Positions 46,038-55,941 are shown, numbered from the stretch's first letter. The stretch: 64,000 nucleotides of DNA from Methanoregula sp. (GCA_030694985.1 JAUYTV010000050.1:40139-104138), one strand, 5' to 3'. Made by a program: numbers and translations. Notes: generated from the letters alone by a model not told the origin.

Positions 46038-46826
46038 ATGAGCAGACGTGCAGGGAAGAATGGCAAAGACTGGCGGCTCGGTGCGGTTGCGATCCTGCTG
46101 GCACTGGTCATCTGGCAGTTCGTTGCGGTTGTAATTGTCAAGTACCCCTTCATCCTTCCCGCACCTACGGATGTTTTTTCCGCATTTATCAGCCTGCTCC
46201 AGAAAGGTGAGATCTTCCTTGATCTTGAGACTAGTCTCATCCATTTTTTCATCGGCCTTGGCCTGGCTCTTCTTGTTGGGATTCCGATCGGGATCGTCAT
46301 GGGCTGGAGCGGCCGGATCGAGTCGCTCATCGACCCTCTCATCGAACTCCTCCGCCCGATCCCGCCCCTCGCCTGGATCCCGTTTGCCATCATCTGGTTC
46401 GGGCTTACCTCGTTCTCCGCGGGTTTCATCATTTTTGTCGGGGCCGTCTTTCCTATCATCATCAACACCTACAGCGGTTTCCGTGGGGTTCCCCGCGTCT
46501 TTGTCGAGGCCGGAAAGATGCTTGGGTGCACGAAGATCTGGGATCAGGTGAGGTACATCGCGTTTCCCGCGGCCCTTCCCTCAGTAGCCTCAGGGATACG
46601 GATCGCGACCGGTGTCGGCTGGATGTGCCTTGTTGCCGCAGAACTCTTCGGGGTCTCTAACTATGGACTTGGCCAGAAGTTATGGTTCTTCTATTCTCTT
46701 CACCAGATGGACAGCGTTGTCGTGTACATGATCCTCCTTGGCCTGATTGGCCTCGCGTTCGACATGATATTCCGGTATTATGTTGATAAGCACTTACTGA
46801 AGTGGCGCACCGGAGAGGTGGCATAA
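46038..46826 (+). CDS. ABC transporter permease (NrtB/SsuC/TauC-like)
   Basis: A 262-residue inner membrane permease with about six segments. It has the EAA-type cytoplasmic loop EAGKMLGCTKIWDQVRYIAFPAALPSVASGIR that docks to the ATPase. It pairs with the binding protein and lies 1 bp before the ATPase gene. Confidence 0.93.
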   Translation: MSRRAGKNGKDWRLGAVAILLALVIWQFVAVVIVKYPFILPAPTDVFSAFISLLQKGEIFLDLETSLIHFFIGLGLALLVGIPIGIVMGWSGRIESLIDPLIELLRPIPPLAWIPFAIIWFGLTSFSAGFIIFVGAVFPIIINTYSGFRGVPRVFVEAGKMLGCTKIWDQVRYIAFPAALPSVASGIRIATGVGWMCLVAAELFGVSNYGLGQKLWFFYSLHQMDSVVVYMILLGLIGLAFDMIFRYYVDKHLLKWRTGEVA

Positions 46827-46827
46827 A

Positions 46828-47589
46828 ATGGCAAAACTTGAAGTCCATGATGTCAGCCAGTCCTTCCCCCGCGATGACGGGTCGATCTTAACCGTGCTCG
46901 ATCATATCTCGTTCGATGTGAAGGACAAGGAGTTTGTCTGTATTCTCGGATCGTCCGGGTGCGGTAAGACCACGCTGCTGCGCATGATCGCGGGTCTTGA
47001 TACTGCGGTGTCTGGTAAGATTATTATCGATGGCGAGGAGAGCACGGGAACCAACCCGAAGGTGGGTTTTGTCTTCCAGGAATACTCTCTCTTCCCGTGG
47101 CGGACAGTAATCGACAACATCGCCTTTGGTCTCGAGATGCGAGGGGTGTGCCAGGAAGACCGCTATATGGTTGCCGAATGGTATCTTGACCTCATCAACC
47201 TCACGCAGTTTAAGGGCAGTTACCCGTCGGAACTTTCGGGTGGAATGCGCCAGCGGGTGGCGGTTGCCCGGGCGCTCACGCTCGATCCGGTCCTGCTCCT
47301 CATGGACGAGCCGTTCGGGGCCCTTGATGCCCAGACACGGAACATGCTCCAGAAGGAACTGCTCCAGATCTGGGAAAAAACAAAAAAGATGATCGTGTTC
47401 ATCACGCACAGCGTGGATGAGGCGGTCTATATGGCGGACCGGATCATTGTCATGACACCCCGCCCGGGCCGGATCTGCCGGAACTTTGAAGTCCTGCTTC
47501 CGCGTCCCCGTGACCGGACCAGCGTGGAGTTTGCACAGGTCCGGCGCGAAGTCCTTGACCTTATAAACCAGAACTGTTCAATCCAGTAA
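46828..47589 (+). CDS. ABC transporter ATP-binding protein (NrtC/SsuB/TauB-like)
   Basis: A 253-residue ATPase: Walker A GSSGCGKTT (about 38-46), signature LSGGMRQR, Walker B LLLMDEPFGALD and switch His in ITHSVDEA. It energises the importer. The three genes are in the usual order of the nitrate/sulfonate/taurine family. Confidence 0.95.
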   Translation: MAKLEVHDVSQSFPRDDGSILTVLDHISFDVKDKEFVCILGSSGCGKTTLLRMIAGLDTAVSGKIIIDGEESTGTNPKVGFVFQEYSLFPWRTVIDNIAFGLEMRGVCQEDRYMVAEWYLDLINLTQFKGSYPSELSGGMRQRVAVARALTLDPVLLLMDEPFGALDAQTRNMLQKELLQIWEKTKKMIVFITHSVDEAVYMADRIIVMTPRPGRICRNFEVLLPRPRDRTSVEFAQVRREVLDLINQNCSIQ

Positions 47590-47611
47590 GGTTTAATACG
47601 CTCCATCTCCA

Positions 47612-47620
47612 TTTTATAAA
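47612..47620 (+). promoter_or_regulatory. TATA box upstream of L16/L10e gene
   Basis: TTTTATAAA lies about 92 bp before the ATG, in a 122-bp gap after the ATPase gene. The ribosome site is GGAGTAGGA just before the ATG at 47712. Confidence 0.6.
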
Positions 47621-47711
47621 AGCAGTTTGAGAAGCGTAACTGGCATGATCATCTTATCGTTTATGGTTGTTCATGTCCGCTTTTTGCATTTCAATACAGG
47701 AGTAGGACGCG

Positions 47712-48461
47712 ATGGTTAGAAAACCGGCAAAGATGTACAGGAACATTTCCAAGAAGGCCTATACACGGCGCGAATATATGGGCGGTGTTCCGGGTAGCAA
47801 GATTGTTCAGTTCGAGATGGGAAACCTCTCGCAGGAATTCCCAACCGAAGTTGATCTCATTGTCGAAGAGGCATGCCAGATCCGGCACAGCGCACTTGAG
47901 GCAGCCCGTATCACAACCAACCGGCGCTTAATGAAGGATGTCGGCAGGTCGAACTTCCACTTCAAGGTACGGGTATTTCCCCACCATGTGCTTCGCGAGA
48001 ACAAGCAGGCAACCGGTGCCGGTGCGGACCGTGTGTCTGAAGGCATGCGTCTGTCCTTTGGAAAAGCTGTCGGGACTGCTGCCCGGGTAAGTCCCGGCCA
48101 GAAGCTCCTGACGGTCTACTCCACTATCAATTATCTTGAAAAGATCAAAGATGCACTCCGTCACGCCGGATACAAGCTCCCTACTCCCACTCATCTCAAG
48201 GTCAGCGAGATCAAGGTCAGCGGCAGGATCATCGCAGCCCCCAAGCTTGTCGGTGAGAAGGTTGTTGCAGCACCGGTAGTTGTCGAAGAGGCAGCAGCTG
48301 AGCCTGCAAAGGGTGGCAAGGATGCGGCAAAGGGCGCAGCACCGGCCAAAGGTGGCAAGGATGCAGCACCCGCCAAAGGCGGTAAGGATGCCAAGGCTGC
48401 CGAGCCAGCAAAGGGTGGCAAGGATGCCAAGGCAGCCCCTGCAAAGGGCGGCAAGAAGTAA
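47712..48461 (+). CDS. 50S ribosomal protein L16/L10e with repetitive basic C-terminal extension
   Basis: The first ~172 residues are a normal archaeal L16 (L10e): [21 protein letters not shown], the conserved [24 protein letters not shown] loop and a [10 protein letters not shown] end. A further ~75 residues follow the usual end of the family. They hold five AKGGK units (starting at residues 199, 212, 221, 233 and 244) in an Ala/Lys/Glu-rich context, and the last ends the protein as AKGGKK. The tail resembles histone H1-like or RNA-binding low-complexity sequence. The stop falls directly after the fifth unit, so the tail is continuous with the gene. Confidence 0.95.
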   Translation: MVRKPAKMYRNISKKAYTRREYMGGVPGSKIVQFEMGNLSQEFPTEVDLIVEEACQIRHSALEAARITTNRRLMKDVGRSNFHFKVRVFPHHVLRENKQATGAGADRVSEGMRLSFGKAVGTAARVSPGQKLLTVYSTINYLEKIKDALRHAGYKLPTPTHLKVSEIKVSGRIIAAPKLVGEKVVAAPVVVEEAAAEPAKGGKDAAKGAAPAKGGKDAAPAKGGKDAKAAEPAKGGKDAKAAPAKGGKK

Positions 48462-48465
48462 ATCT

Positions 48466-48495
48466 TTTTTTTTGATCTTTTTTTTTAGTTTTTGG
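48466..48495 (+). terminator. oligo-T terminator after L16/L10e
   Basis: Two T-runs of nine residues, separated by GATC, follow the stop codon closely. This is a standard archaeal termination signal. Confidence 0.6.
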
Positions 48496-48552
48496 TCGTG
48501 TTCCGCGTATCGTGTACACTACCCATCATTTCACGAAACCGCTAAAAAAAAA

Positions 48553-48849
48553 TTATTTTACCTTTTTTACTGTTTTATCCAGTTCGGTTTTTACATGGCT
48601 GACGATTTCATCAAAGGATTTCTGGATCTGCGTTTGCGTATCCTTTATGATTTTTTCAATGTACTGCTTTCCCTCTTCGGTTGTTACGAGATCACGGGTG
48701 ACTTTCATCACATTATCAACAGACAATATGACAGACTTTGTTGCCTCAGAAAATCTCTTGTCAATGACGTTTACCTCCGTTTGGGTAGCCGCTGGTTCGC
48801 TGTCTGTTACCCATCGTCCTTTTTCAAAGTGCCCTTTTTGTCCGGTCAT
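48553..48849 (-). CDS. small coiled-coil hypothetical protein
   Basis: About 98 residues. An N-terminal polar segment (GQKGHFEKGRWVTD) is followed by a long helix with heptad-like spacing (IIKDTQTQIQKSFDEIVSHVKTELDKTV). No family recognised with certainty; similar short proteins occur in methanogens. The start is ATG 48849 or 48858. Confidence 0.6.
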   Translation of the reverse strand: MTGQKGHFEKGRWVTDSEPAATQTEVNVIDKRFSEATKSVILSVDNVMKVTRDLVTTEEGKQYIEKIIKDTQTQIQKSFDEIVSHVKTELDKTVKKVK

Positions 48850-48911
48850 ATGCTTCACTTATCTCCTCTTCATTGACATAGTTTCCCTCATACTGATGTA
48901 CCGGCCGGGTT

Positions 48912-49541
48912 TTACTCTCCTTCCCAACATCCATCTGCCCAGACCTTAAGAATATCAAAATCACGCTTCATGGTCGCCTTGCTCAGTGCCTGTGCCCGGG
49001 TCAGCATCCGTTCCTGGATAAAATCATATTCGCAGAGGATTTTTGAATTCCGGAGCAGGGTTGCCCGGATCGGATGGTGCCGGTAGATGACACTTTCCTG
49101 TTCCTTAAAATACCATTTTATTCTCTGGAATGTGAGCCAGTCAAGTTTCAGTGCGAGCGTTGAGTGGAACTTAAAATCCTCAGCCGAATCCAGATCATAG
49201 TTCCGTAATGAGCAATACGAAGAGATTGCCCGGGCCAGCTGGTACCGGAATTGTTTTAGGGTCTCGTCAGGGGTAATGGTGACAAAGACAACTCTCGTAT
49301 CGTCAAAAAAGCCATACCCTCCCACTTCATATTTCGGGATCCCTTTCTGGTTTGTACAGATTCTTGTGAAATCTTCGATCAGTTTTTCTTCGTTTTCGGT
49401 TGAAAAAGGCCCGGCCAACGTGATGTGCGGGGTGACGAGTTTGTTCCCGAGATTAAATTTCTCCGCTAAATGATTGCTTAAATTGCGAATCTGTTGCTTT
49501 ACAGACCCCATCATGCGGATATCTATCAGGTAGTGAGTCAT
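48912..49541 (-). CDS. 2H phosphoesterase / 2'-5' RNA ligase-like protein
   Basis: About 209 residues with both catalytic HxT motifs of the 2H superfamily: TPHITLAGPF near residue 35 and FHSTLALKL near residue 133. Family members cleave or join 2'-5' RNA bonds or hydrolyse cyclic phosphates. The ATG at 49541 begins directly with the first strand (THYLIDIRM); the frame to 49655 adds a Lys/His-rich leader. Confidence 0.83.
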   Translation of the reverse strand: MTHYLIDIRMMGSVKQQIRNLSNHLAEKFNLGNKLVTPHITLAGPFSTENEEKLIEDFTRICTNQKGIPKYEVGGYGFFDDTRVVFVTITPDETLKQFRYQLARAISSYCSLRNYDLDSAEDFKFHSTLALKLDWLTFQRIKWYFKEQESVIYRHHPIRATLLRNSKILCEYDFIQERMLTRAQALSKATMKRDFDILKVWADGCWEGE

Positions 49542-49754
49542 TTCCTGTTTTGGTATTGAGGGCCACGTTACGGTACTTTTTTTCGGGTAATTTTTCAAGT
49601 GTAAATGCAATTCTGGTTTTGCTTTTTTTAAGTGGAAATATGTTGAGTTTTCCATTTAAGTGCGTATGGCTTTACCGGTTTGCCGCCAACTCATAACCTG
49701 TTGATCCCAAACATGGGCGAAACATGGCAGACGAACCTGTGCTGCCCGGCAAGG

Positions 49755-49968
49755 AGCTGGGGGGGTACCACCCCCCTCCCATTATTTTTCAAGAGGGGGT
49801 AGACCCCTCCCCCTGCATGGGAGCGGGAGGGGGGGGTCCCCCCGGTCTGGCCGGGTCTTGCGGGTGTGGGATACCGACGGGGATTGGGGGGTTTGTGGCG
49901 TGGGAGGTACAGGGTTGGAAGGTAAGGGGGGTGGGGGGAGGGACCCCCCTGGGTTGGATTTTAGAAAA
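49755..49968. repeat. G/C-run inverted-repeat element upstream of hsdR
   Basis: About 200 bp of alternating G-runs and C-runs of 5-8 bases, forming several palindromes. Examples are GGGGGGGTACCACCCCCC at 49759-49776 and a G8 run facing CCCCCC at about 49832-49846. Composition differs sharply from both neighbours. Frames across it yield only Gly/Pro-rich sequence, so I call no gene. Confidence 0.55.
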
Positions 49969-50065
49969 GAATTGAATCTGGTTAGGCAAGGAGCGTTCAA
50001 TCCAGTAACATTCATCATGCATAATCCCGAAGGATACTATACGCAGATTTTTTCGGGGAACCATT

Positions 50066-52903
50066 TTGGATCGCAACGAATTACAGACACGGCTTGAGAT
50101 GATCGATGTCCTGTTAAAGGAGCAGGGCTGGAATGTATCTGATCGCTCCCGCGTTCTGGCTGAAATCGATACCAAGCAATCTGATTTTGTTGCGAAACAT
50201 TACAAGACCGTTTCTGAAACCCTGAAAAACGATATGGAGAGCAAGTACGTCGATTACCTGCTGCTCGATAGTTTTGGCGCACCGCTTGCGATTGTGGAAG
50301 CAAAGCGGACATCAAAAGATCCGCATCTCGGGCAGAAACAGGCCGAGATGTATGCAGACGATATCAAGCGCCAGACCGGCAAAGACGTGTTCATCTTTCT
50401 CTCGAACGGGTACCAGCTCATCTTCTGGGACCGGGAGCGGTACAGCCCCCGCGAGGTGAAAGGGTTCTATACGCAGGGAGACCTGGAGCGGCTCCGGTTC
50501 CAGAAGACGCAGGATGCCACATCCCCGGTGGAAGTCGATACCTCGATTGTCGACCGGGCAAAAGGGGTCGAGTGCGTGAAAAGGGTAGTGGAGCACCTCC
50601 AGCGGGGGCACCGGAAGGGGCTCATCGTCATGGCAACGGGTACGGGAAAGACCCGGGTCGCGATGGCGATCATCAAGATCCTGATGGAGAAGGGCCTTGT
50701 GCAGAAAGTGCTCTTTCTTGCGGATCGCCGGGCGCTGCGGGACCAGGCATTCAATAAAGGGTATAAGGCGTTTTTCCCGGAAGAGGCAAAGGACAAGATC
50801 TTTGCCGGCAAGTACGACAAGAGCAAGCGGCTGTACGTCTCTACGATCCAGACATTCCAGGAGATTTATCTCGACAAGGACAAAAACGGCCAGTTCCGGC
50901 TCTCTCCGGGCGAGTTCGACCTGATCATCTCCGATGAGGCGCACCGCTCGATCTACAACAAGTGGAAGGATGTGTTCACGTACTTCGATGCGATCCAGAT
51001 CGGGCTGACAGCCACCCCTTCAGAGATTCTCGATAAGGACACGCTCCGGTTCTTCGAGTGCCAGAACGGGGCACCGACAGCGCTATACTCCTACGATGAT
51101 GCGGTGGCGGACGGGGTGCTGGTCGATTTCCGGAAGAGCATCCTTGGCGCCCGGACGCATTTCCAGATTGCCGGCGTACGGCGGCAGGATATTTCGGAAG
51201 GTGAGCGTGCGAAACTGCTGGAGCAGGGGATCGATCCCGATGAGATCGATTTCGAGGGCACGGAGCTGGAGAAGAAGGTGGCCGTGAAGGGGACTTCGGA
51301 AGCGATCGTCCGCGAGTTCATGGAAAATGCCTTAATGGACCAGACCGGAACACTGCCGGCGAAGTCGATCCTCTTTGCGATCTCGAAGAAGCATGCGTAC
51401 CGGTTGCAGGAAGCGTTCGATACGCTCTATCCCGAGCACAAGGGCACGCTTGCCCGGACGATCGTGTCGGAGGATTCCCGGGCGGACGAACTGATCCGGG
51501 CCTTCGAAAAGGAATCGATGCCCCGGGTGGCGATCTCGGTGGACATGCTGGATACGGGCATCGATGTGCCCGAGGTCTGCAACCTTGTCTTTGCCAAACC
51601 GGTCTTCTCGAAGATCAAGTTCTGGCAGATGCTCGGACGGGGCACCCGGGCCAACAGCGCCTGCGAACATTTCGGATGGCTGCCCGAGGGAAAGAAGGAA
51701 TATTTCCAGGTCTTTGATTTCTGGAACAACTTCGAGTACTGGCAGATGAACCCGGACGGGGTGAAGAACGAATCCCCGGATGCGATCACGAACCGGATCT
51801 TCCTCTCCCGGATCAAGCAGCTCACCTTCCTCCGTGACCACGGTGACGAGGTGCGGGCAGGGCAGGTGAAGGAGCAGATTCTTGCCGATATCCGCTCGCT
51901 GCCCCCGGATTCCGTGAGCATCCGCGACAACAAACAGGAGATCAAAAAGGCGCTCGACCCGCACCTCTGGGACAACGTAGCCATCGATCCGCTCCAGTTC
52001 CTGACCCAGAAGATCATGCCCCTGATGCGGTACCAGCAGGACGTGAACCTCAATACCGCGATCTTCTCCCTGCGCTGCGAGCAGCTCAAGCACGCGATCC
52101 TCCGCAACGATACCGGCGAGATCGAGCGGCAGAAAATCCTCATCGGGGGAATGATCGATTGCCTGCCGCTGACGATCAACAAGGTGCAGGAGCGCGAGGC
52201 ATTCATCCGCGAGGTGCTCTCGAAGTCCTTCTGGTCCACGGTCACGTACGAGTCAGCGCAGCGGATGCTTGCCGAGCTTGCGCCCCTGATGCCCTTCATG
52301 CGGAAAGAGCCGCAGCAGACGATTGTCATCGACATGGGAGACACGATCGAGCAGAAGACAATTTTCGAGATGGGCGTGGCACAGCAGCACACCTATGTCA
52401 CGAAGTACCGGGAGCATGTCGAGGAACGCATCCGGAAGATCGCGGCCGACAGCCCCGTGATCCAGAAGATCGCCCGCGACGAAATTCTATCAGAGGCCGA
52501 TCTCCAGCAGCTCGAAGCCACAATCTTCGGCCCCGATCTCGCGAAGAACCCGGCGGAGCTTGGCAAGGCCGGGACGGGCAATGAGAGCATTCTCGTCTCG
52601 CTCATCAAGCGGGTGCTCGGGATGTATGCAGAAGCGAACCCGGCGGACCGGATCAAGGATGCGTTCCGGACGTACATGATGGAGAATAACAAGCACTATT
52701 CAGCTGACCAGCTCAACTTTATCCGCATGGTCGAGTCGGTCTTTTCGCGGAAGTTGCACATCACGTACGCCGACTTCTGGGAGCCGCCGTTCATCACGCT
52801 CGGGAATGCGCCGGAGCCGATGTTTTCTACGGATGAACTCAAGACGTTTGAGGGGATTTGTTCGCGGGTTGAGCGGGAACTTTCGGCTGTTGGGGTGGCT
52901 TAG
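50066..52903 (+). CDS. hsdR: type I restriction enzyme R subunit
   Basis: A 945-residue nuclease-translocase. The N-terminal PD-(D/E)xK nuclease shows D63 and VEAK (78-80). The SF2 motor has Walker A ATGTGKT (190-196), SDEAH (289-293), LTATPSE and a motif VI MLGRGTRA. The C-terminal helical part ends the protein. It cleaves unmodified DNA together with HsdM and HsdS. TTG 50066 is chosen with GGGGA 6 nt upstream. The GC-rich codons contrast with the AT-rich cassettes downstream. hsdS follows directly (TAG then GTG). Confidence 0.94.
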   Translation: MDRNELQTRLEMIDVLLKEQGWNVSDRSRVLAEIDTKQSDFVAKHYKTVSETLKNDMESKYVDYLLLDSFGAPLAIVEAKRTSKDPHLGQKQAEMYADDIKRQTGKDVFIFLSNGYQLIFWDRERYSPREVKGFYTQGDLERLRFQKTQDATSPVEVDTSIVDRAKGVECVKRVVEHLQRGHRKGLIVMATGTGKTRVAMAIIKILMEKGLVQKVLFLADRRALRDQAFNKGYKAFFPEEAKDKIFAGKYDKSKRLYVSTIQTFQEIYLDKDKNGQFRLSPGEFDLIISDEAHRSIYNKWKDVFTYFDAIQIGLTATPSEILDKDTLRFFECQNGAPTALYSYDDAVADGVLVDFRKSILGARTHFQIAGVRRQDISEGERAKLLEQGIDPDEIDFEGTELEKKVAVKGTSEAIVREFMENALMDQTGTLPAKSILFAISKKHAYRLQEAFDTLYPEHKGTLARTIVSEDSRADELIRAFEKESMPRVAISVDMLDTGIDVPEVCNLVFAKPVFSKIKFWQMLGRGTRANSACEHFGWLPEGKKEYFQVFDFWNNFEYWQMNPDGVKNESPDAITNRIFLSRIKQLTFLRDHGDEVRAGQVKEQILADIRSLPPDSVSIRDNKQEIKKALDPHLWDNVAIDPLQFLTQKIMPLMRYQQDVNLNTAIFSLRCEQLKHAILRNDTGEIERQKILIGGMIDCLPLTINKVQEREAFIREVLSKSFWSTVTYESAQRMLAELAPLMPFMRKEPQQTIVIDMGDTIEQKTIFEMGVAQQHTYVTKYREHVEERIRKIAADSPVIQKIARDEILSEADLQQLEATIFGPDLAKNPAELGKAGTGNESILVSLIKRVLGMYAEANPADRIKDAFRTYMMENNKHYSADQLNFIRMVESVFSRKLHITYADFWEPPFITLGNAPEPMFSTDELKTFEGICSRVERELSAVGVA

Positions 52904-54106
52904 GTGAAGGAGAGGGAGCTGCCGGATGGGTGGGAATTAGTAAATTTTTTCGATTATGTGGATTTCCAAGAAGGGCCAGGGATCATGGCCGTAGATTTTA
53001 CAGAGTATGGAATTCCATTAATTAGACTTGTAAACCTTCGTAGGAAAACCGTAACTCTCGAAGGATGTAATTTTTTATCGCCAGAAAAAGTAGAAAGCAA
53101 ATGGTCTCATTTCAAATTAAAAAATCAAGATATTCTTATTAGTAGTAGTGCTTCTACAGGGATTGTTTCAGAAGTGACTAAGGAAAGTGAGGGTTCGATC
53201 GCATATACCGGAATTATTCGACTTCGACCCAAGAATGAAGCGTTAGATAGAGAATTTTTAAAAATCTTTGTTGGTTCTGAAATTTTCACCCGTCAAATTG
53301 ATGCCTTAGTTACAGGCTCTACAATACACCATTATGGACCATCTCATTTAAAGCGTGTAACAATTCCCCTTCCCCCGCTTTCTGTCCAGCGTCAGATCGT
53401 TGCGGTTCTCGAACGAGCAGAAGCGGTGAAGCGGCAGCGGCATGAGGCAGACGCCCAGACGGGGGCGCTGTTGCAGAGCGTGTTCTATGAGATGTTCGGG
53501 GACCCTGTTAGGAATGAACGCGAGTGGAACGTCGTCACAGTTGATTCGATTTCAGAAAAAATTCAATATGGGTATACCGAAAGCGCAAACATTGAAAAAA
53601 TTGGCCCAAAATTTTTAAGAATCACTGATATTCAAAATAATGGAGTTAATTGGGATCAGGTTCCATATTGTAAAATCTCTAACGATGAAAAAGAAAAATA
53701 CCTATTAAAAACTGGAGATATTCTTTTTGCTCGAACTGGCGCAACAGTAGGTAAAAGTTTCCGAATAGATCAAATCGTTCAAGAATCAATTTTTGCATCA
53801 TATCTCATTCGTGTCAGTTTATCAGAAAAAGTGGATTCAAATTATGTATTTCACTTTTTTCAATCTCAGTATTATTGGTCACAAATACAGAACACAATGG
53901 TGGGTGCCGGTCAACCCGGTGTTAATGCAACAAAATTGGCTAAAATAAAAATTCCACTCCCCCCTCTTCCACTCCAGCAGCAGTTCGCCCGTATCGTTGA
54001 GAGTGTGGAGCGGATTCACGATCAGCAAGTGGCATCGGGTCGGCAAATCGAGGGGTTGTGCGAGGGGCTAATGCAGCGGGCGTTTAAGGGAGATTTAATT
54101 GCATAA
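52904..54106 (+). CDS. hsdS: type I restriction-modification specificity subunit
   Basis: A 400-residue S subunit with two target-recognition domains: TRD1 about 1-150 and TRD2 about 205-350. Conserved helical spacers follow each: PPLSVQRQIVAVLERAE and PPLPLQQQFARIVESVE. TRDs are AT-rich and the spacers GC-rich, usual for this gene. The GTG start follows the hsdR stop directly. The last 135 bp (53972-54106) recur three times downstream. Confidence 0.93.
   Translation: MKERELPDGWELVNFFDYVDFQEGPGIMAVDFTEYGIPLIRLVNLRRKTVTLEGCNFLSPEKVESKWSHFKLKNQDILISSSASTGIVSEVTKESEGSIAYTGIIRLRPKNEALDREFLKIFVGSEIFTRQIDALVTGSTIHHYGPSHLKRVTIPLPPLSVQRQIVAVLERAEAVKRQRHEADAQTGALLQSVFYEMFGDPVRNEREWNVVTVDSISEKIQYGYTESANIEKIGPKFLRITDIQNNGVNWDQVPYCKISNDEKEKYLLKTGDILFARTGATVGKSFRIDQIVQESIFASYLIRVSLSEKVDSNYVFHFFQSQYYWSQIQNTMVGAGQPGVNATKLAKIKIPLPPLPLQQQFARIVESVERIHDQQVASGRQIEGLCEGLMQRAFKGDLIA
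53972..54106 (+). repeat. hsdS tail, copy A (in the intact gene)
   Basis: This is the coding 3' end of the intact hsdS, from the LQQQFA codons to the stop. It is the reference for copies B, C and D. Confidence 0.85.
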
Positions 54107-54144
54107 CTTTATGTTTGCTTTATTCAAGGTAATTGTAAGAGAAC

Positions 54145-55914
54145 ATGACTAAACTTACTTTGGAAAATTGGATTTATAATGATGACTTAGAGGGATTACT
54201 CTTCTTCGCCCAAACCATTCGAGAAATGGTTTCGCGCTATACTATCGATTCTTATAAGGCACCAGTCTTCAACTCACATTCAATTTGTGGAGAGATCCTT
54301 GATGTTATCAATGAGATTGAACAGGGATTCCTTCATGAGAGAGGACTTGATCCATTAAAAGAAGAATTAATCTGGAATTTACAAGACGACCCCGTGGTTA
54401 GAAAACTTTTAGGATATAGATTTGCTCCAATAATGGATGAATTAAAACAAGCAGACTCTCCTAAAAAAATACAATCAATAATAAAACCAATTCAAAACTT
54501 GATAGAAATAAACTACCTCCATGAAATACATAATCAGTTGATTGAATGTGTAATATTTCCAAAACAAAAAGATAAAATCACTCAACTTTCAAAAATTTTC
54601 ATTTCGGAATTGGTTTTCGATGGTTATTCACAAGAATATCTGCATCAGGAAATTATGTATTTCTTCTTTTCTAACCAAAAAATTCACAATATCAATCAAT
54701 TAGATGCCTTTTTTAAGAAATTTTCATTTAAAAAAGAGAATTGGGATGTGTACTTCCGGGGAGATGATAATTTTTCATATCTGGAAAAACAGGATATTTT
54801 CGACAACCTTGAAATTTTAGATAATAAAATTTCTCCACGAAAAGGGTTTCCAGCGGAAATCAAATTTTTCGAAGAGAATGAGAAATATCCCTTGATTCTT
54901 TTTTTTAAAGATATCGAAGCATTAGATCCTTATGATGCCAGGGAACACTGCGAAAGTATATTACGACATCTCAACGATTTAAGCGGTTTAAACACACACC
55001 GAACAAAACTCGAATGGTTTTCTCAATCACTTGTTTACTCGAAATCGCATTTTTTCAATGTAATTGACGATTATTCAGTGATGCATAAAACTAAAGATTC
55101 AGAGATTTGCGAGGTAAAATCAAATATTGACGAACTTGTTTCAATTCTGATTAAATTGGATTCTGAATCAATGTATCTGATATGGAATTCATTAAGCATG
55201 CACTCAGGAGCAATACAATCACAACGAAGTGAAAACCAACTAATGAATTTATGGACCTCTTTAGAAACGTTATTACCTGCGCCACCAAGTTCGCAAAAAA
55301 CAAGAATCGTACATTTTCTCAATTCATTTGGACCATTTTTAGGGAGAAAGTACCTTCAAAAATTAATCAAAGATTTGCTGAATGAATTGCGATTCGAATT
55401 GGGTGAAAAATTAGATGGGTTTTTGTCGAAGGTACCTGAAGGATCTTCTGATTTTGAAAAACTTTCAGCGGTCTTATCCATCAAAGAAAACAAGCATTTA
55501 AAAGATGAATTATGCTTACAAGTCGGGAAAAATTTCTTATTACGAAATAAAGTCCATACGTTAAATAAAAAACTGATCACGAAAAAGAGAATTCTTGAAA
55601 CTATTGAGACGCACAATAAACGAGTTCGATGGCAACTTCAGAGGATTTACAGAGCGAGGAATTTAATCGTTCATAAAGGAAGCAAGTTGTTATATCTCGA
55701 TCAATTGGTTGAGAATCTCCATTCGTACTATCATTCAGTCTTCTCGTTGATTCAAGAAATTCAATATGATTATGATAATATCGATTCTCTCGAAACGATT
55801 TTTAAATTAGTCCGAATTGAACATGAAGCACATTTAATTTTATTAAAAAATGAAGGTCAGAGTGATTGCAATAAAGATAATTTTCAACTATTATTGTTTT
55901 GTAATCCAAAATGA
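54145..55914 (+). CDS. ApeA-like HEPN-domain protein (putative defence RNase), cassette 1
   Basis: A 589-residue soluble, AT-rich-coded protein. The C-terminal region has NLWTSLETLLP (about 370-380) and RNLIVH (R505-H510), a Rx4H motif as in Apea-type HEPN domains that act as RNases in antiphage abortive infection. The N-terminal ~350 residues are unfamiliar and may sense or regulate. It begins 38 bp after the hsdS stop and ends 27 bp before hsdS tail copy B. Family-level assignment is moderate; a defence role is inferred from HEPN motif and context. Confidence 0.7.
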   Translation: MTKLTLENWIYNDDLEGLLFFAQTIREMVSRYTIDSYKAPVFNSHSICGEILDVINEIEQGFLHERGLDPLKEELIWNLQDDPVVRKLLGYRFAPIMDELKQADSPKKIQSIIKPIQNLIEINYLHEIHNQLIECVIFPKQKDKITQLSKIFISELVFDGYSQEYLHQEIMYFFFSNQKIHNINQLDAFFKKFSFKKENWDVYFRGDDNFSYLEKQDIFDNLEILDNKISPRKGFPAEIKFFEENEKYPLILFFKDIEALDPYDAREHCESILRHLNDLSGLNTHRTKLEWFSQSLVYSKSHFFNVIDDYSVMHKTKDSEICEVKSNIDELVSILIKLDSESMYLIWNSLSMHSGAIQSQRSENQLMNLWTSLETLLPAPPSSQKTRIVHFLNSFGPFLGRKYLQKLIKDLLNELRFELGEKLDGFLSKVPEGSSDFEKLSAVLSIKENKHLKDELCLQVGKNFLLRNKVHTLNKKLITKKRILETIETHNKRVRWQLQRIYRARNLIVHKGSKLLYLDQLVENLHSYYHSVFSLIQEIQYDYDNIDSLETIFKLVRIEHEAHLILLKNEGQSDCNKDNFQLLLFCNPK

Positions 55915-55941
55915 GGAGTTTGCACCATATCAGTCAAAGTC

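Noticed and set aside
49724..49975. 83-residue frame in the G/C-run block
   Set aside because: Translation is Gly/Pro low-complexity caused by the base runs; no ribosome site or protein character.
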